Below, piece after piece: positions 9,061-17,591 of a DNA stretch of 64,000 bases. This DNA comes from an uncultured Fodinibius sp. GTDB lineage: Bacteria > Bacteroidota > Rhodothermia > Balneolales > Balneolaceae. The notes beneath the pieces are model-generated. The model had not been told where the DNA came from. It searched no databases and worked only from the letters and a program-made list of their open reading frames with translations. The position numbers and the translations under genes were made by a program. Location of the stretch: NCBI GenBank assembly GCA_913056455.1, contig CAJXMJ010000001.1, positions 744,001 to 808,000 on the forward strand. Reading direction: 5' to 3'. The first letter of the stretch is position 1; each line of letters starts with the position of its first letter.

Positions 9061-10353
9061 TTATTTGTCGGAATCTCCCATTACTGGATCGACCCCACCA
9101 ATCATTATTACCGTGTCTGCCACCATTTCGCCATCAAGCATATCTTCAAGTGCTTGTAAATTGGCGTAAGAAGGTGATTTGATACCAAGTCGCCACGGGT
9201 GGCCGGTTCCATCACTTTGGATAAAATATCCCAACTCACCTTTAGGCGCTTCAATGCAATGGAAAGACTCACTGCCTTCCGGAGGACAAATTCCGGTATC
9301 AGTCATCATAAAGTCATGTATCATACCTTCCATCGAGTAATAAACTTCATCTTTGGATGGGTATGCCTGTTTTGCGTTGTCTGTTCGCACCGGACCTTTT
9401 GGAAGCTTGTCGAGACATTGACGTATGATGCGTATGCTTTCGTGCATCTCTTCCATCCGTACATAGTAACGTGCAAGGTTATCTCCTTCGAGGCGCGTAG
9501 GTATTTCAAAATCGACTTCGTCGTATCGTGCATAAGGTTCAAAGTCTCGAATGTCGTAGGCATATCCGGATCCTCGCAGGGTAGGGCCGGTAGCTCCTAT
9601 TTCGAGTGCCCTTTCAGTTGGCAGTACCCCGACTCCACGATTACGATCAAAGAAAATTCGATTTCTGTCTAAAAGACCGTGAAAATCTTTAAGCTCCTGA
9701 GGGAAATCATTTATAAAATCTTTAATCATTGCTAACGCATCGTCGGTAAGATCGTTAGCAACGCCGCCAATACGAGCATGAGAAATAGTAAAGCGATGCC
9801 CACCAATATAATCGAAAATATCATAAATCTTTTCGCGCTCACGGAAAGTCCATAGGAAGAAAGAAACAGCTCCTGTATCTTGGACCATGGTACCCAACCA
9901 TAATAAGTGTGATGAAATACGTGCCAGCTCACATCCGATCATACGGATGTAATGTGCACGTTCAGGAACCTCAACGTTTGCAATTTTTTCCACAGCCGTA
10001 CAAAGTGCTACATTGTTGCTGTAGGGAGACAAATAATCAGTACGGTCTGTATAGGGCATAAACTCCTGATAGGTCTTATTCTCAGCAATCTTTTCAATGC
10101 CCCGGTGTAGATAGCCGATATCTAATTTGGCTTTTTCAATAAGCTCACCGTTCAACTGAAGAATAAGTCGTAACACTCCGTGTGTAGCCGGATGTTGAGG
10201 TCCCATATTCAATACCATCTTGGTATTGAGAGGATCGTCATCATCCAATATTTCTACAGTAGTATGCTTGTCTTCTAAAGCATCGTAAAGTGATTCCTGA
10301 TGCTTTTTTAAGAACTTAGGATCTACATCGTTTTTTATATGCTTGGTATCCAT
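9061..10353 (-). CDS. nuoD: NADH-quinone oxidoreductase subunit D
   Basis: 49-kDa-type subunit of complex I that forms the quinone pocket with NuoB. Family signatures MGPQHPATHGVLR near residue 50 and HRGIEKIAENKTYQE are present, and the C-terminus has the conserved ...VMGDSDK-like ending reached by DPVMGDSDK. 430 residues, with a short charged N-terminal extension. It is separate from nuoC (8-base gap), unlike the fused nuoCD of enterobacteria. Confidence 0.97.
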   Translation of the reverse strand: MDTKHIKNDVDPKFLKKHQESLYDALEDKHTTVEILDDDDPLNTKMVLNMGPQHPATHGVLRLILQLNGELIEKAKLDIGYLHRGIEKIAENKTYQEFMPYTDRTDYLSPYSNNVALCTAVEKIANVEVPERAHYIRMIGCELARISSHLLWLGTMVQDTGAVSFFLWTFREREKIYDIFDYIGGHRFTISHARIGGVANDLTDDALAMIKDFINDFPQELKDFHGLLDRNRIFFDRNRGVGVLPTERALEIGATGPTLRGSGYAYDIRDFEPYARYDEVDFEIPTRLEGDNLARYYVRMEEMHESIRIIRQCLDKLPKGPVRTDNAKQAYPSKDEVYYSMEGMIHDFMMTDTGICPPEGSESFHCIEAPKGELGYFIQSDGTGHPWRLGIKSPSYANLQALEDMLDGEMVADTVIMIGGVDPVMGDSDK

Positions 10354-10361
10354 AAAAGTAG

Positions 10362-10874
10362 TTATTCAGTGTCAGGTGTTGAACTCGGTAATTCAATTGA
10401 GCCCGGAATACCTAACAATGGAAATTCTTTACGCAGCGGATAGTAATCGAAATCTTCGGGCATGTAAATACGCCGCAAGTCGGGATGATTGTTAAAGCGA
10501 ACTCCGAACATGTCATAAACTTGACGTTCGTGCCAGCTGGCAGATTGCCATACATCTGTGATAGAATCTACCGTAGGGTCTTTTTCTTCAATCCAAACTT
10601 TGAGAAATACCCGTTCTCGATCCCGTAGTGATACAATGTTATAAATTACTTCAAACCGTTCTTCCGATGTAAAACGATCAGCACCTAAAATATCTGATAA
10701 GTAGATAAAATGATGCTCATCTTTCAAGAATCTGCAAATTTCAACGATGGCATCTGGTTGAACGCGAATAAAAGTATCACCGGACGATTGGTATACATCA
10801 ATCAATTGATCCGAATAATTTTCGGATAGATCGTCAACAAGTGATTGAAGCGTATCTGACAATTCCATATTCAT
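10362..10874 (-). CDS. nuoC: NADH-quinone oxidoreductase subunit C
   Basis: 30-kDa-type peripheral subunit of complex I. The signature running from ERQVYDMFGVRFNNHPDLRR to the PLRKEFPL segment is present near the C-terminus. At 170 residues it is a stand-alone NuoC. It lies 3 bases after nuoB and 8 before nuoD, which indicates tight co-transcription. Confidence 0.96.
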   Translation of the reverse strand: MNMELSDTLQSLVDDLSENYSDQLIDVYQSSGDTFIRVQPDAIVEICRFLKDEHHFIYLSDILGADRFTSEERFEVIYNIVSLRDRERVFLKVWIEEKDPTVDSITDVWQSASWHERQVYDMFGVRFNNHPDLRRIYMPEDFDYYPLRKEFPLLGIPGSIELPSSTPDTE

Positions 10875-10877
10875 TTA

Positions 10878-11360
10878 TTAGGTATCGAGCTTAGTAGAAT
10901 GTTCCGTTCGAACTTTATCCTGAATCTTCATTAGGGCATGAAGAAGAGCATCGGGACGAGGGGGGCAACCAGAAACATATGCGTCGACAGGAAGGAAGTT
11001 ATCACATCCCTGGACAACACCATAGCAACGGTGCATACCCCCGGTAGAAGCGCAAGCTCCCATTGCAATACACCACTTTGGGTCCGGCATTTGATCCCAA
11101 ATTCTACGAACAGCATGGGCCATTTTATAGTTTACCCAACCAGCAACAATCATTAGATCGCTCTGCCGTGGAGAGAAACGCATTACCTCGGACCCAAAAC
11201 GTGCAGCATCATATTTTGGGGCAGCAAAAGCCATCATTTCAATAGCACAGCAGGCCAGCCCCATAGGCATAGGCCAAGCGGCGTTAGATCGAGCCCAGTT
11301 TGTCAGTGAATCAACTTTTGTGGTTAAAAAACCGTCACCAAGTGAATTTTCAATACCCAT
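10878..11360 (-). CDS. nuoB: NADH-quinone oxidoreductase subunit B
   Basis: Carries cluster N2, the last Fe-S centre before quinone. The tandem cysteines C37-C38 ([10 protein letters not shown]) plus C103 and C132 have the same spacing (65 and 29 residues) as in characterised NuoB. 160 residues, normal length. It lies 21 bases downstream of nuoA. Confidence 0.97.
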   Translation of the reverse strand: MGIENSLGDGFLTTKVDSLTNWARSNAAWPMPMGLACCAIEMMAFAAPKYDAARFGSEVMRFSPRQSDLMIVAGWVNYKMAHAVRRIWDQMPDPKWCIAMGACASTGGMHRCYGVVQGCDNFLPVDAYVSGCPPRPDALLHALMKIQDKVRTEHSTKLDT

Positions 11361-11381
11361 AGAATTACAGGCTTCTGTTAT

Positions 11382-11759
11382 TTAATTAAACATTCCTTTT
11401 TTCAAGTCCCAGTCGAGAGCTCCCTTTTTGATCAGATAGATCAATCCAACATAAAGCTCTAAAATAAAGATGATCATCGATACAAGTGTACCGGGGCCAA
11501 AGTCAAGATAACTGACCGCCCATGGATAAACAAAGACCACCTCTACATCAAAAACAATAAAAGCAATAGCTACAAGATAAAAACTTATTGAATAACGATT
11601 TGCCGCATCGCCAACGGGATCCATCCCACTTTCATAGGGTTCAAGTTTTGTTTTATTGGGGCGGTACGGGCCTAGAACCCGGGATAATGTCATCAAAAGA
11701 ATAGCTACAATAATAGCGACCCCGGCCAAAATTGCAATCGGTAAATAGTTCTCAAACAT
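11382..11759 (-). CDS. nuoA: NADH-quinone oxidoreductase subunit A
   Basis: Small membrane subunit of complex I, 125 residues, with three transmembrane segments and the conserved KLEPYESGMDP and RYSISFYLVAIAFIVFDVE stretches between them. It is the first gene of the nuo operon. The 175-base region upstream is AT-rich and should hold the operon promoter, but I found no clean TTG/TAnnTTTG pair on the minus strand there. Confidence 0.96.
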   Translation of the reverse strand: MFENYLPIAILAGVAIIVAILLMTLSRVLGPYRPNKTKLEPYESGMDPVGDAANRYSISFYLVAIAFIVFDVEVVFVYPWAVSYLDFGPGTLVSMIIFILELYVGLIYLIKKGALDWDLKKGMFN

Positions 11760-11934
11760 CGCGTTATAATATAGATTTAAGTCAGTCGGAAATTAGTAGC
11801 AATGGCTCGTAATGTCAATGAAAATAAGGCAAAGAATATAGGACATCTAACTTTGAAAAGATATAAATTTTCAAAGCCATTCTTATTTAAAATGAATATA
11901 TATAGCTTTCTATTTCGTTCTTGCAAAATTCCCA

Positions 11935-12309
11935 TTAACACGTCGAATGTATAAGCGCACCTGCAGGTTTTTGTTTGCGGATGTCATTGTATTTCTCAAC
12001 AGCTTTTTCAGTTTCTAATATATAAAATGTTATTCCTTTTTCTTGGAGAAAATCGGTTGTTTCTTCGCATACTCCCAACCGTTTATAAAATCCTTTGGAA
12101 AGGACTATAGCCTGCGCACCTTTGGTTATTAACTCCTCTACATCAGCGGGTTGAATACCGGGGTTATGGTGGGTGCCGGTTTCATTCCAGTCCCATTCGC
12201 GTGAGCCTCCTGGAAAAAGTTTCGCGTCCTTATATATATTCCCATCACTTGTTTTTATGTTACCCCATTTGATGGAATTAATTTTCGGAGATTCTTTTTT
12301 AGTACCCAT
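11935..12309 (-). CDS. Mth938-like domain protein (AAMDC/NDUFAF3 superfamily)
   Basis: 124-residue single-domain protein. GGSREWDWNETGTHHNPG, the following IQPADVEEL and the C-terminal GALIHSTC are hallmarks of the Mth938 fold. Biochemical role is unknown for most bacterial members. The human superfamily member NDUFAF3 is a complex I assembly factor, and this gene lies immediately upstream of and co-directional with nuoA (175-base gap), so a link to complex I is possible but inferred. It diverges from the bifunctional-nuclease gene. Confidence 0.85.
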   Translation of the reverse strand: MGTKKESPKINSIKWGNIKTSDGNIYKDAKLFPGGSREWDWNETGTHHNPGIQPADVEELITKGAQAIVLSKGFYKRLGVCEETTDFLQEKGITFYILETEKAVEKYNDIRKQKPAGALIHSTC

Positions 12310-12386
12310 AACAAAGTATTATCGGTGATCTTATTTTAATCAAACATTTAGATTTAAAAATACGTTTATTAAACCTGGTTCTAAAG

Positions 12387-12403
12387 TTTACGGGTACCGT
12401 AAA
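12387..12403. promoter_or_regulatory. Operator-like palindrome in a divergent promoter region
   Basis: TTTACGG and CCGTAAA, 7-bp arms around GTA, lie between the divergent Mth938 and bifunctional-nuclease genes. A second perfect palindrome, GTAAATTTAC (12409-12418), sits six bases on. Their position suggests a dimeric regulator site, but no regulator gene is nearby. Confidence 0.35.
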
Positions 12404-12468
12404 AATCAGTAAATTTACTTGCAATATTTACACTACCTAACTAAAAGTTAAAAGAAAACGATTTACCA

Positions 12469-13041
12469 TTGGATAAAATCAAGATGGACATATTAGGGCT
12501 GTCAACAAGCCCGAGCAGCGGTGGAGCTTATGCGCTAATCTTAAATGAAGTAGATGGTAATCGACGGTTGCCTATCATTATTGGCACGTTCGAGGCACAG
12601 GCTATTGCCCTGGAGTTAGAACATATTAAGCCACCACGACCAATGACGCATGATTTGTTGAAAAATATGATCCAAAACTTTGGATCGAATGTGCAACAGG
12701 TATTTATAAATGATTTAAGTGAAGGGACATTCTTTGCCAAAATTATTTATGAAGATAATGGTCAGGAGATGGAGCAGGATGCACGTCCCAGCGATGCTAT
12801 CGCATTAGCTGTTCGCTTCGATGCTTCAATATATGTGGCGGGCGAAATATTAGAAGAAGCCGGTATTGTTTCGGAGGGAGAGTCAAGTGGGGATTTAACA
12901 ACCAGTTCACAATCTCAGGAGCAGACCAAAGAAATGAGTAAGTTAGAACGTCTTGAGAATGAGCTTCAAACTGCTATTGATACCGAGAATTATGAAAAGG
13001 CTGCAAGGCTGCGGGATGAAATCCAAAAACTTAAAGGATAG
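12469..13041 (+). CDS. Bifunctional nuclease family (DUF151) protein with UVR domain
   Basis: Residues 1-140 match the bifunctional nuclease/DUF151 fold (SGGAYALILNEVDGNRRLPI, later RPSDAIALAVRFDASIYVA). A linker rich in Ser/Gln leads to a C-terminal UVR helical hairpin (LENELQTAIDTENYEKAARL). The family has reported DNase/RNase activity in plants; the bacterial role is not settled. The annotated start is TTG 12469; ATG 12484, five codons in, is an equally good alternative. It is followed after 5 bases by bshC. Confidence 0.85.
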   Translation: MDKIKMDILGLSTSPSSGGAYALILNEVDGNRRLPIIIGTFEAQAIALELEHIKPPRPMTHDLLKNMIQNFGSNVQQVFINDLSEGTFFAKIIYEDNGQEMEQDARPSDAIALAVRFDASIYVAGEILEEAGIVSEGESSGDLTTSSQSQEQTKEMSKLERLENELQTAIDTENYEKAARLRDEIQKLKG

Positions 13042-13046
13042 AGGCA

Positions 13047-14663
13047 TTGCAGGTTACCAATTACTCTTTCGAGCATCTTCCATTTTCGAAGCTTTTTAAA
13101 GCCTATACTCAAAATTTCGATGAGGTAAGTGAGTTTTTTGAAACCAGCCCGTTTGACGGTAATGCCATTTCCCAAAAAATAGATGAATTTAATTTTCAGG
13201 GGGACCGAAAGCAGACTGCATCAATACTCTCTGCTTTAAATAAAGAGTTTAATGCTCACGATGAGGCAATACGGAATATTGAACGCCTAGAAAAAGAAAA
13301 TGCATTGGCCGTAGTTACCGGCCAACAGTTGGGCGTATATGGGGGGGCGTTGTATACGGTTTTCAAAACTATAAGTACAATTCATATAGCCCAGAAACTG
13401 GAGAAGGAGTTTGATCGGCCTGTTGTTCCTGTGTTTTGGCTTGCAGATGAGGATCATGATTATGATGAGGTTCGTAAACTCACCATTATAGACAAGGATG
13501 AACCGAAAACCTTTTCTCTTCCACCTAAAAACAATCATCTGCCTACTGTTGCTGACTTGCCAATTCCCGAAGAAATATCGGATATGCGAAGTCAGTTAAA
13601 GGAGTTATTATATAACACTGATTTTTCCGATGGCCTATGGAAGATCTTGGATGAATCTTTTCAAGAAGGTCACTCATTTTTCGAAGCATTTGGATTATTT
13701 ATCAGTCGGTTGTTTTCGAAGCATGGATTGGTGATGGCTGGCAGTAATCATCCTGATGTAAAGGAAGCTACGGGTGAATATCTTAAAATATCAGTAGAGA
13801 AGGCAGATAAGATTCGGAGGCAGCTTGAAGAGAAAAGTGCGAACCTTTCAGAGGGGTATCATCAGCAAGTAACGCTGTACGATTCCAATCTTTTTTATCT
13901 TGATGATGAAACTGGCCGAACAAAGATAAGTCGCAATGGTAATGGCTGGAAAGCCGATGGGAATATTGAGTGGAGTACGTCTCAGCTCGTGGATGAGATT
14001 GATACCCATCCGGATCGGTTTTCGCCTAATGTTTTTTTAAGACCTATCCTGCAGGATGCTCTGTTGCCAACAGTTGGATATGTTGCAGGGCCCGGCGAAA
14101 CAGCCTATTATGGGCAAATGAAAAGTATGTATCAATGTTTTGATATGGAGATGCCAATTATCTATCCGAGGCTGAGTGCAACGCTGATTGAACCGGCCAT
14201 CGATCGTATTATTGGAGAGCTTCCGTTTGAAATTCATGAGTACGGAAATCGTATTGAAGATTTAGAATCTGATTATGTGGAAAGGACTGATCAGCATGAT
14301 ATTGAAGCCATTTTTGAAGATTGGCAGGCCCGGGTTGAGGAGATTTCGGATTATAAAAAGAAAGATGTTGCAGATATTGATACAACACTGGAAGCTGCCG
14401 CAGAGAAGGCGACTTCTGTTTATATGAATGAGTTAAATAAATTAAAGGGAAAGGTCTATCGTTCAGTTAAAAAACAAGATCAAACGCAGCTGGATCGAAT
14501 TCAAAGAATTAAAGCCAATCTGTTTCCGAAGGGGGAGTTGCAAGAGCGAACGATAGCCGGCATATTCTTTATGAATAAGTATGGTATTGATGTCTGGGAT
14601 AAACTTTTGAGTTCTCTCGATCCGGATGAGGATTTTAGTGATCATAAATTAGTGTATCTGTAG
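13047..14663 (+). CDS. bshC: Bacillithiol biosynthesis cysteine-adding enzyme
   Basis: BshC adds cysteine to GlcN-malate, the last step of bacillithiol synthesis, a thiol redox buffer of Firmicutes, Bacteroidota and relatives. VVTGQQLGVYGGALYTVFK and PVFWLADEDHDYDEVRKL are the conserved nucleotide-fold segments, and the mid-region carries a long coiled-coil. 538 residues is the normal family length. The start is TTG. bshA and bshB are not in the window. Confidence 0.93.
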   Translation: MQVTNYSFEHLPFSKLFKAYTQNFDEVSEFFETSPFDGNAISQKIDEFNFQGDRKQTASILSALNKEFNAHDEAIRNIERLEKENALAVVTGQQLGVYGGALYTVFKTISTIHIAQKLEKEFDRPVVPVFWLADEDHDYDEVRKLTIIDKDEPKTFSLPPKNNHLPTVADLPIPEEISDMRSQLKELLYNTDFSDGLWKILDESFQEGHSFFEAFGLFISRLFSKHGLVMAGSNHPDVKEATGEYLKISVEKADKIRRQLEEKSANLSEGYHQQVTLYDSNLFYLDDETGRTKISRNGNGWKADGNIEWSTSQLVDEIDTHPDRFSPNVFLRPILQDALLPTVGYVAGPGETAYYGQMKSMYQCFDMEMPIIYPRLSATLIEPAIDRIIGELPFEIHEYGNRIEDLESDYVERTDQHDIEAIFEDWQARVEEISDYKKKDVADIDTTLEAAAEKATSVYMNELNKLKGKVYRSVKKQDQTQLDRIQRIKANLFPKGELQERTIAGIFFMNKYGIDVWDKLLSSLDPDEDFSDHKLVYL

Positions 14664-14665
14664 TT

Positions 14666-15241
14666 TTGGATAAGAATCAAAAGAAAGAAGAGTTACGGCA
14701 GCAATTACTAAAAAAAAGAGAATCTATTCCCGAACCTGAATTCTATGGTGCTTCTGCCGATATTATTGAATCATTAAAGGAGCAGAGGGAATATCAGAAT
14801 GCCGGAACCATCCACTGTTATGTATCGATGAATGAGCGCCGAGAAGTTGAAACGCGTGTGCTTATAAAAGAAATGATTGCAAGAGGTCGGGATGTTGTAG
14901 TGCCGATAACCAATTTTGGTAGTGGTACTCTCACACATATTCGCCTAAAGTCATATTCTGATCTTGAAAAAAACAAATGGGGCGTTATGGAACCAACAGA
15001 AGGAGAGCAGGTTTCTATAAAGGATATTGACCTTGTGATTGTTCCCATGGTAGGAGGGGATTTGGAATGTAATCGTATTGGATATGGGGAAGGATTCTAT
15101 GATCGCTTTCTAAAAGATGTTCACTGTCCTAAAGTAGGCCTATTGTTTGATGACAATATTATAGAACAGCTACCAACTGAGAATTTTGATATTCCGTTGA
15201 ATAAAATTATTACAGAAAAACGTATATTAACTACGGGTTAA
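14666..15241 (+). CDS. 5-formyltetrahydrofolate cyclo-ligase
   Basis: Converts 5-formyl-THF to 5,10-methenyl-THF using ATP, salvaging folate. The C-terminal GYGEGFYDRFL is the ATP/phosphate-binding signature, preceded by DLVIVPMVGGDLECNRIG. 191 residues. The start is TTG two bases after the bshC stop, so it is probably translated from the bshC transcript. N-terminal Lys/Arg-rich helix (RQQLLKKRESI) is typical. Confidence 0.92.
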   Translation: MDKNQKKEELRQQLLKKRESIPEPEFYGASADIIESLKEQREYQNAGTIHCYVSMNERREVETRVLIKEMIARGRDVVVPITNFGSGTLTHIRLKSYSDLEKNKWGVMEPTEGEQVSIKDIDLVIVPMVGGDLECNRIGYGEGFYDRFLKDVHCPKVGLLFDDNIIEQLPTENFDIPLNKIITEKRILTTG

Positions 15242-15253
15242 TTAGCTTGTTTA

Positions 15254-15270
15254 TTGATGTAACACATCAA
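15254..15270. promoter_or_regulatory. Operator-like palindrome upstream of the PspC-domain gene
   Basis: TTGATGT and ACATCAA form perfect 7-bp arms around AAC, 52 bases before the ATG at 15322. The first three bases could act as the TTG promoter element, with TATACGTA 20 bases later, a poor match to TAnnTTTG. A repressor site overlapping a promoter is possible. Confidence 0.35.
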
Positions 15271-15321
15271 CACATTTATACGTAAAGCTTGCTGTTAACT
15301 ACATAATAAGGGCAAAAAATT

Positions 15322-16029
15322 ATGGCAGACCATATGAAACAGCGGACGAAACAACAGCATTCTGATTCCTTATTGGACTTTGAGTCTCATGAACTGCAGG
15401 CCACGATGCATGATTTTCTCAAGGATGAGAAGAAGTCAAACACCAATATCTGGAATTTTTCAACAATCGCCGGTATTGCCATGTTCTTTGTAGGCATGAT
15501 CTTCATTATCCAGACAATAGGATTATCCATCGGTCCCGATGTTTCCGGGCTGATTGAAATGCTTCCGCTTATAGGAGGAATTATCGTCACAATGGTAGGC
15601 TTCGGTTATTTTGTGGGCGATAAAAAGAAGTCCAAACAGAAACAGCAATCTTCTAAAAGCTATGATTTTGATTATGACTTTGGACAGTCACAAGATCAAG
15701 AAGAAGAGGACTTTACCTTGAATAATGATTTGGGGTCGCAAAATAAGGGTAAAAATAAAAAGCAGAGTTCATCCACGGGCAATAAGTCGAAATTTGATAG
15801 TTATGCTTTTAAGCAGACCAAAAAGCTGTACAAATCCCGAACGAATAAAAAAATAGCAGGCGTTTGTGGTGGATTAGGAAAGTACTTTGGTATTAGCGCC
15901 GGAGTGATACGGGCATTGTTTATTATAACTTTATTTGCAGGTGGGGGAACCTCACTGCTTATCTATATTGCTCTTGCGATAGCATTGGATAAAGAACCTC
16001 CTGAAATGATGGACGACTTTGAATTTTAG
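15322..16029 (+). CDS. PspC-domain membrane protein
   Basis: 235 residues. An N-terminal acidic/His-rich stretch leads to two hydrophobic segments (about residues 47-70 and 75-97). A Lys/Gln/Asp-rich linker (100-170) follows, then a C-terminal PspC domain with KIAGVCGGLGKYFGI and a further membrane helix. PspC domains occur in phage-shock and envelope-stress proteins and bind or regulate membrane-stress partners. No pspA or pspB is nearby, so the function is inferred only as envelope-associated. Own start at ATG 15322, 80 bases after the preceding gene. Confidence 0.8.
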   Translation: MADHMKQRTKQQHSDSLLDFESHELQATMHDFLKDEKKSNTNIWNFSTIAGIAMFFVGMIFIIQTIGLSIGPDVSGLIEMLPLIGGIIVTMVGFGYFVGDKKKSKQKQQSSKSYDFDYDFGQSQDQEEEDFTLNNDLGSQNKGKNKKQSSSTGNKSKFDSYAFKQTKKLYKSRTNKKIAGVCGGLGKYFGISAGVIRALFIITLFAGGGTSLLIYIALAIALDKEPPEMMDDFEF

Positions 16030-16089
16030 CATTTCTGTAGAAATACATTGCTCATCTTTAAATCAAGTTCGTTGATACTTAGATGATTC

Positions 16090-16120
16090 TTATATTCAGA
16101 AAACATTTTCTTGAATATAA
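16090..16120. repeat. Near-perfect 31-bp inverted repeat before tmk
   Basis: Left arm 16090-16103 and right arm 16106-16120 match over 14 bases with a single bulged base and only CA between them. It ends 11 bases before the GTG of tmk. There is no T-run, so it is not a standard terminator; it could be a protein-binding palindrome or a hairpin that masks tmk initiation. Confidence 0.5.
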
Positions 16121-16131
16121 TATGAGATAAC

Positions 16132-16737
16132 GTGTTTATAACCTTTGAAGGGATTGATGGGAGTGGCAAGTCTACCCAGATAAAAAAATTACGGAACCGT
16201 CTTGAAGAAAAAGGGGCTCTTGTTGATGTTTACAGGGATCCGGGGGGACCGGTTGTATCAGAACAGGTCAGGGAGATATTACTCAATCCAAACTTTGAAA
16301 TTGATTCTGTGACAGAACTTCTCTTGTTTTCTGCAGCTCGTTCCCAGTTGATGTCCGAAAATGTGTTGCCGGGTCTTGAAGAAGGTAAAGTGATTATTTT
16401 GGATCGCTTTTTTGATTCGACAACTGCCTATCAAGGATATGGAAGAGAATCAGTTCCACTGCAAGAAATACAGAAACTTAATGCCATTGCCAGTCATAAG
16501 CGCAAACCTGATCTTACTATCTATATGAAATTGTCGTTGGCTGCTGCCAAAAAAAGAATGGCCAAGACTAAAGATAGAATGGAACAAGCAGGGGATGCTT
16601 TTTTCGAAAAAGTGATCATGGGATATAATAAATTAGCTGAACGAGAAGATCGTTTTTTTACCGTTGATGCAACTAAACCCGTTTCTAAGGTTCATGATCA
16701 AATTTGGCAACATGTGAACAAAAAGTATTTGTCGTAA
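16132..16737 (+). CDS. tmk: Thymidylate kinase
   Basis: Phosphorylates dTMP to dTDP. P-loop FEGIDGSGKST at residues 4-14, the DRFFDSTTAYQGYG nucleoside-binding motif mid-protein, and the LID segment KTKDRME are present. 201 residues. The start is GTG, one residue before the conserved FITFEG. Preceded by a long inverted repeat. Confidence 0.96.
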   Translation: MFITFEGIDGSGKSTQIKKLRNRLEEKGALVDVYRDPGGPVVSEQVREILLNPNFEIDSVTELLLFSAARSQLMSENVLPGLEEGKVIILDRFFDSTTAYQGYGRESVPLQEIQKLNAIASHKRKPDLTIYMKLSLAAAKKRMAKTKDRMEQAGDAFFEKVIMGYNKLAEREDRFFTVDATKPVSKVHDQIWQHVNKKYLS

Positions 16738-16893
16738 ATAAGTGTTCTATCGTGCTGTTGAATGTTAGGAGAGTAAGGGAGTATTTAAAATGAACCTGTG
16801 CTATTCATAATAAATTTTGGGGTACAGAGACTCTAAATGCCGAAAATACTTTCAGTGGTTAAAATTATTATTCAAACTTAAACGCAAAAAATA

Positions 16894-16924
16894 TTGCTGA
16901 AAACGGATAAAATGCTTATCTTTA
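16894..16924 (+). promoter_or_regulatory. Candidate promoter of the START-like gene
   Basis: TTG (16894-16896), 20 bases, TATCTTTA (16917-16924), one mismatch to TAnnTTTG. Transcription would begin near 16929, giving an ~87-base leader. The rest of the 278-base gap 16738-17015 shows no gene or RNA I recognise. Confidence 0.6.
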
Positions 16925-16949
16925 TTGCATTGTGGATTAACCTTACTAC

Positions 16950-16986
16950 AAAATTGAAAATCTCCTTAGAAAAATCTTTCAATTTT
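16950..16986 (+). promoter_or_regulatory. Leader hairpin upstream of the START-like gene
   Basis: AAAATTGAAA (16950-16959) and its exact complement (16977-16986) form a 10-bp AT-rich stem with a 17-base loop, followed by TTTTT. It lies about 20 bases into the predicted leader of the next gene. Weak for a terminator because of low GC, but its position in an otherwise empty 5' leader is suggestive. Confidence 0.35.
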
Positions 16987-17015
16987 TAATTTTAACCAAC
17001 TCTGAAGTATAAATT

Positions 17016-17531
17016 ATGGCGCACGAAAGAATTGAAGTTGACCTGCCTCTAGCCAAAGTCTATGAATACTTAAGTGATCCAACTTACTTTCCTCACTTCT
17101 TCGAACGAATTGAAAAAGTCAACAAGATAAATTCTCAAACATTCGAACTTTCCACAACACTCGGTGGTGAAAATTTCGAATGGACAACCAACATTATTGA
17201 TGATTTAAGAAACACTCGTTTTGCTTGGATTACAATCAATGGTAATTTGAACCAAACTGGAACGATTCGTTTTACACCACTTGATAATGGAGAGCGGACA
17301 CGTGTCGATTTTAGCCTTGATTATCGAACGTTTTATGGAGAACCGGACGAAGAATTGGCTAAATTTATCAAGGGACTTCCCGCTCAGATGAAAAAAGATC
17401 TCCAGCGATTTAAGGAAGAGGCTGAAGATGGTACTTTTAAGCAAAAAGCTGATGATACTCTTGCAAAAATAGAAGAGGAAGAAGCAGAAGCTGAGGCTAA
17501 AGCAGAGGCTGAAGAAGAAGCAGCAGCTTAA
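17016..17531 (+). CDS. START-like (SRPBCC) domain protein
   Basis: 171 residues. The first ~130 match the START/SRPBCC ligand-binding fold, beginning ERIEVDLPLAKVYEYLSDP, of the sub-family common in Bacteroidota. The last ~30 residues form a Glu/Ala-repeat tail, probably helical or disordered. Ligand and role are unknown. It has its own promoter candidate and a strong terminator, so it appears monocistronic. Confidence 0.8.
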   Translation: MAHERIEVDLPLAKVYEYLSDPTYFPHFFERIEKVNKINSQTFELSTTLGGENFEWTTNIIDDLRNTRFAWITINGNLNQTGTIRFTPLDNGERTRVDFSLDYRTFYGEPDEELAKFIKGLPAQMKKDLQRFKEEAEDGTFKQKADDTLAKIEEEEAEAEAKAEAEEEAAA

Positions 17532-17556
17532 TAAATTTTATATTTAATAACTTGTT

Positions 17557-17587
17557 AAATGCGCACTGAAAAGTGCGCATTTTTTTT
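17557..17587 (+). terminator. Intrinsic terminator after the START-like gene
   Basis: 11-bp stem AAATGCGCACT (17557-17567) with its complement at 17572-17582, a GAAA tetraloop and a run of eight T ending at 17587. It ends only four bases before the aroE ATG (17592). Confidence 0.92.
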
Positions 17588-17591
17588 GTCT

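Noticed and set aside
9199-9672. 157-codon plus-strand frame within nuoD
   Set aside because: It lies wholly opposite a conserved complex I gene, with no family signature or ribosome site.
16738-17015. Possible RNA gene in the gap between tmk and the START-like gene
   Set aside because: No tRNA cloverleaf or known RNA fold seen; contents are explained by a promoter and an AT-rich leader hairpin.
17559-17591. Upstream start of aroE inside the terminator stem
   Set aside because: Its first codons are the terminator hairpin and T-run; ATG 17592 is the first start clear of it.
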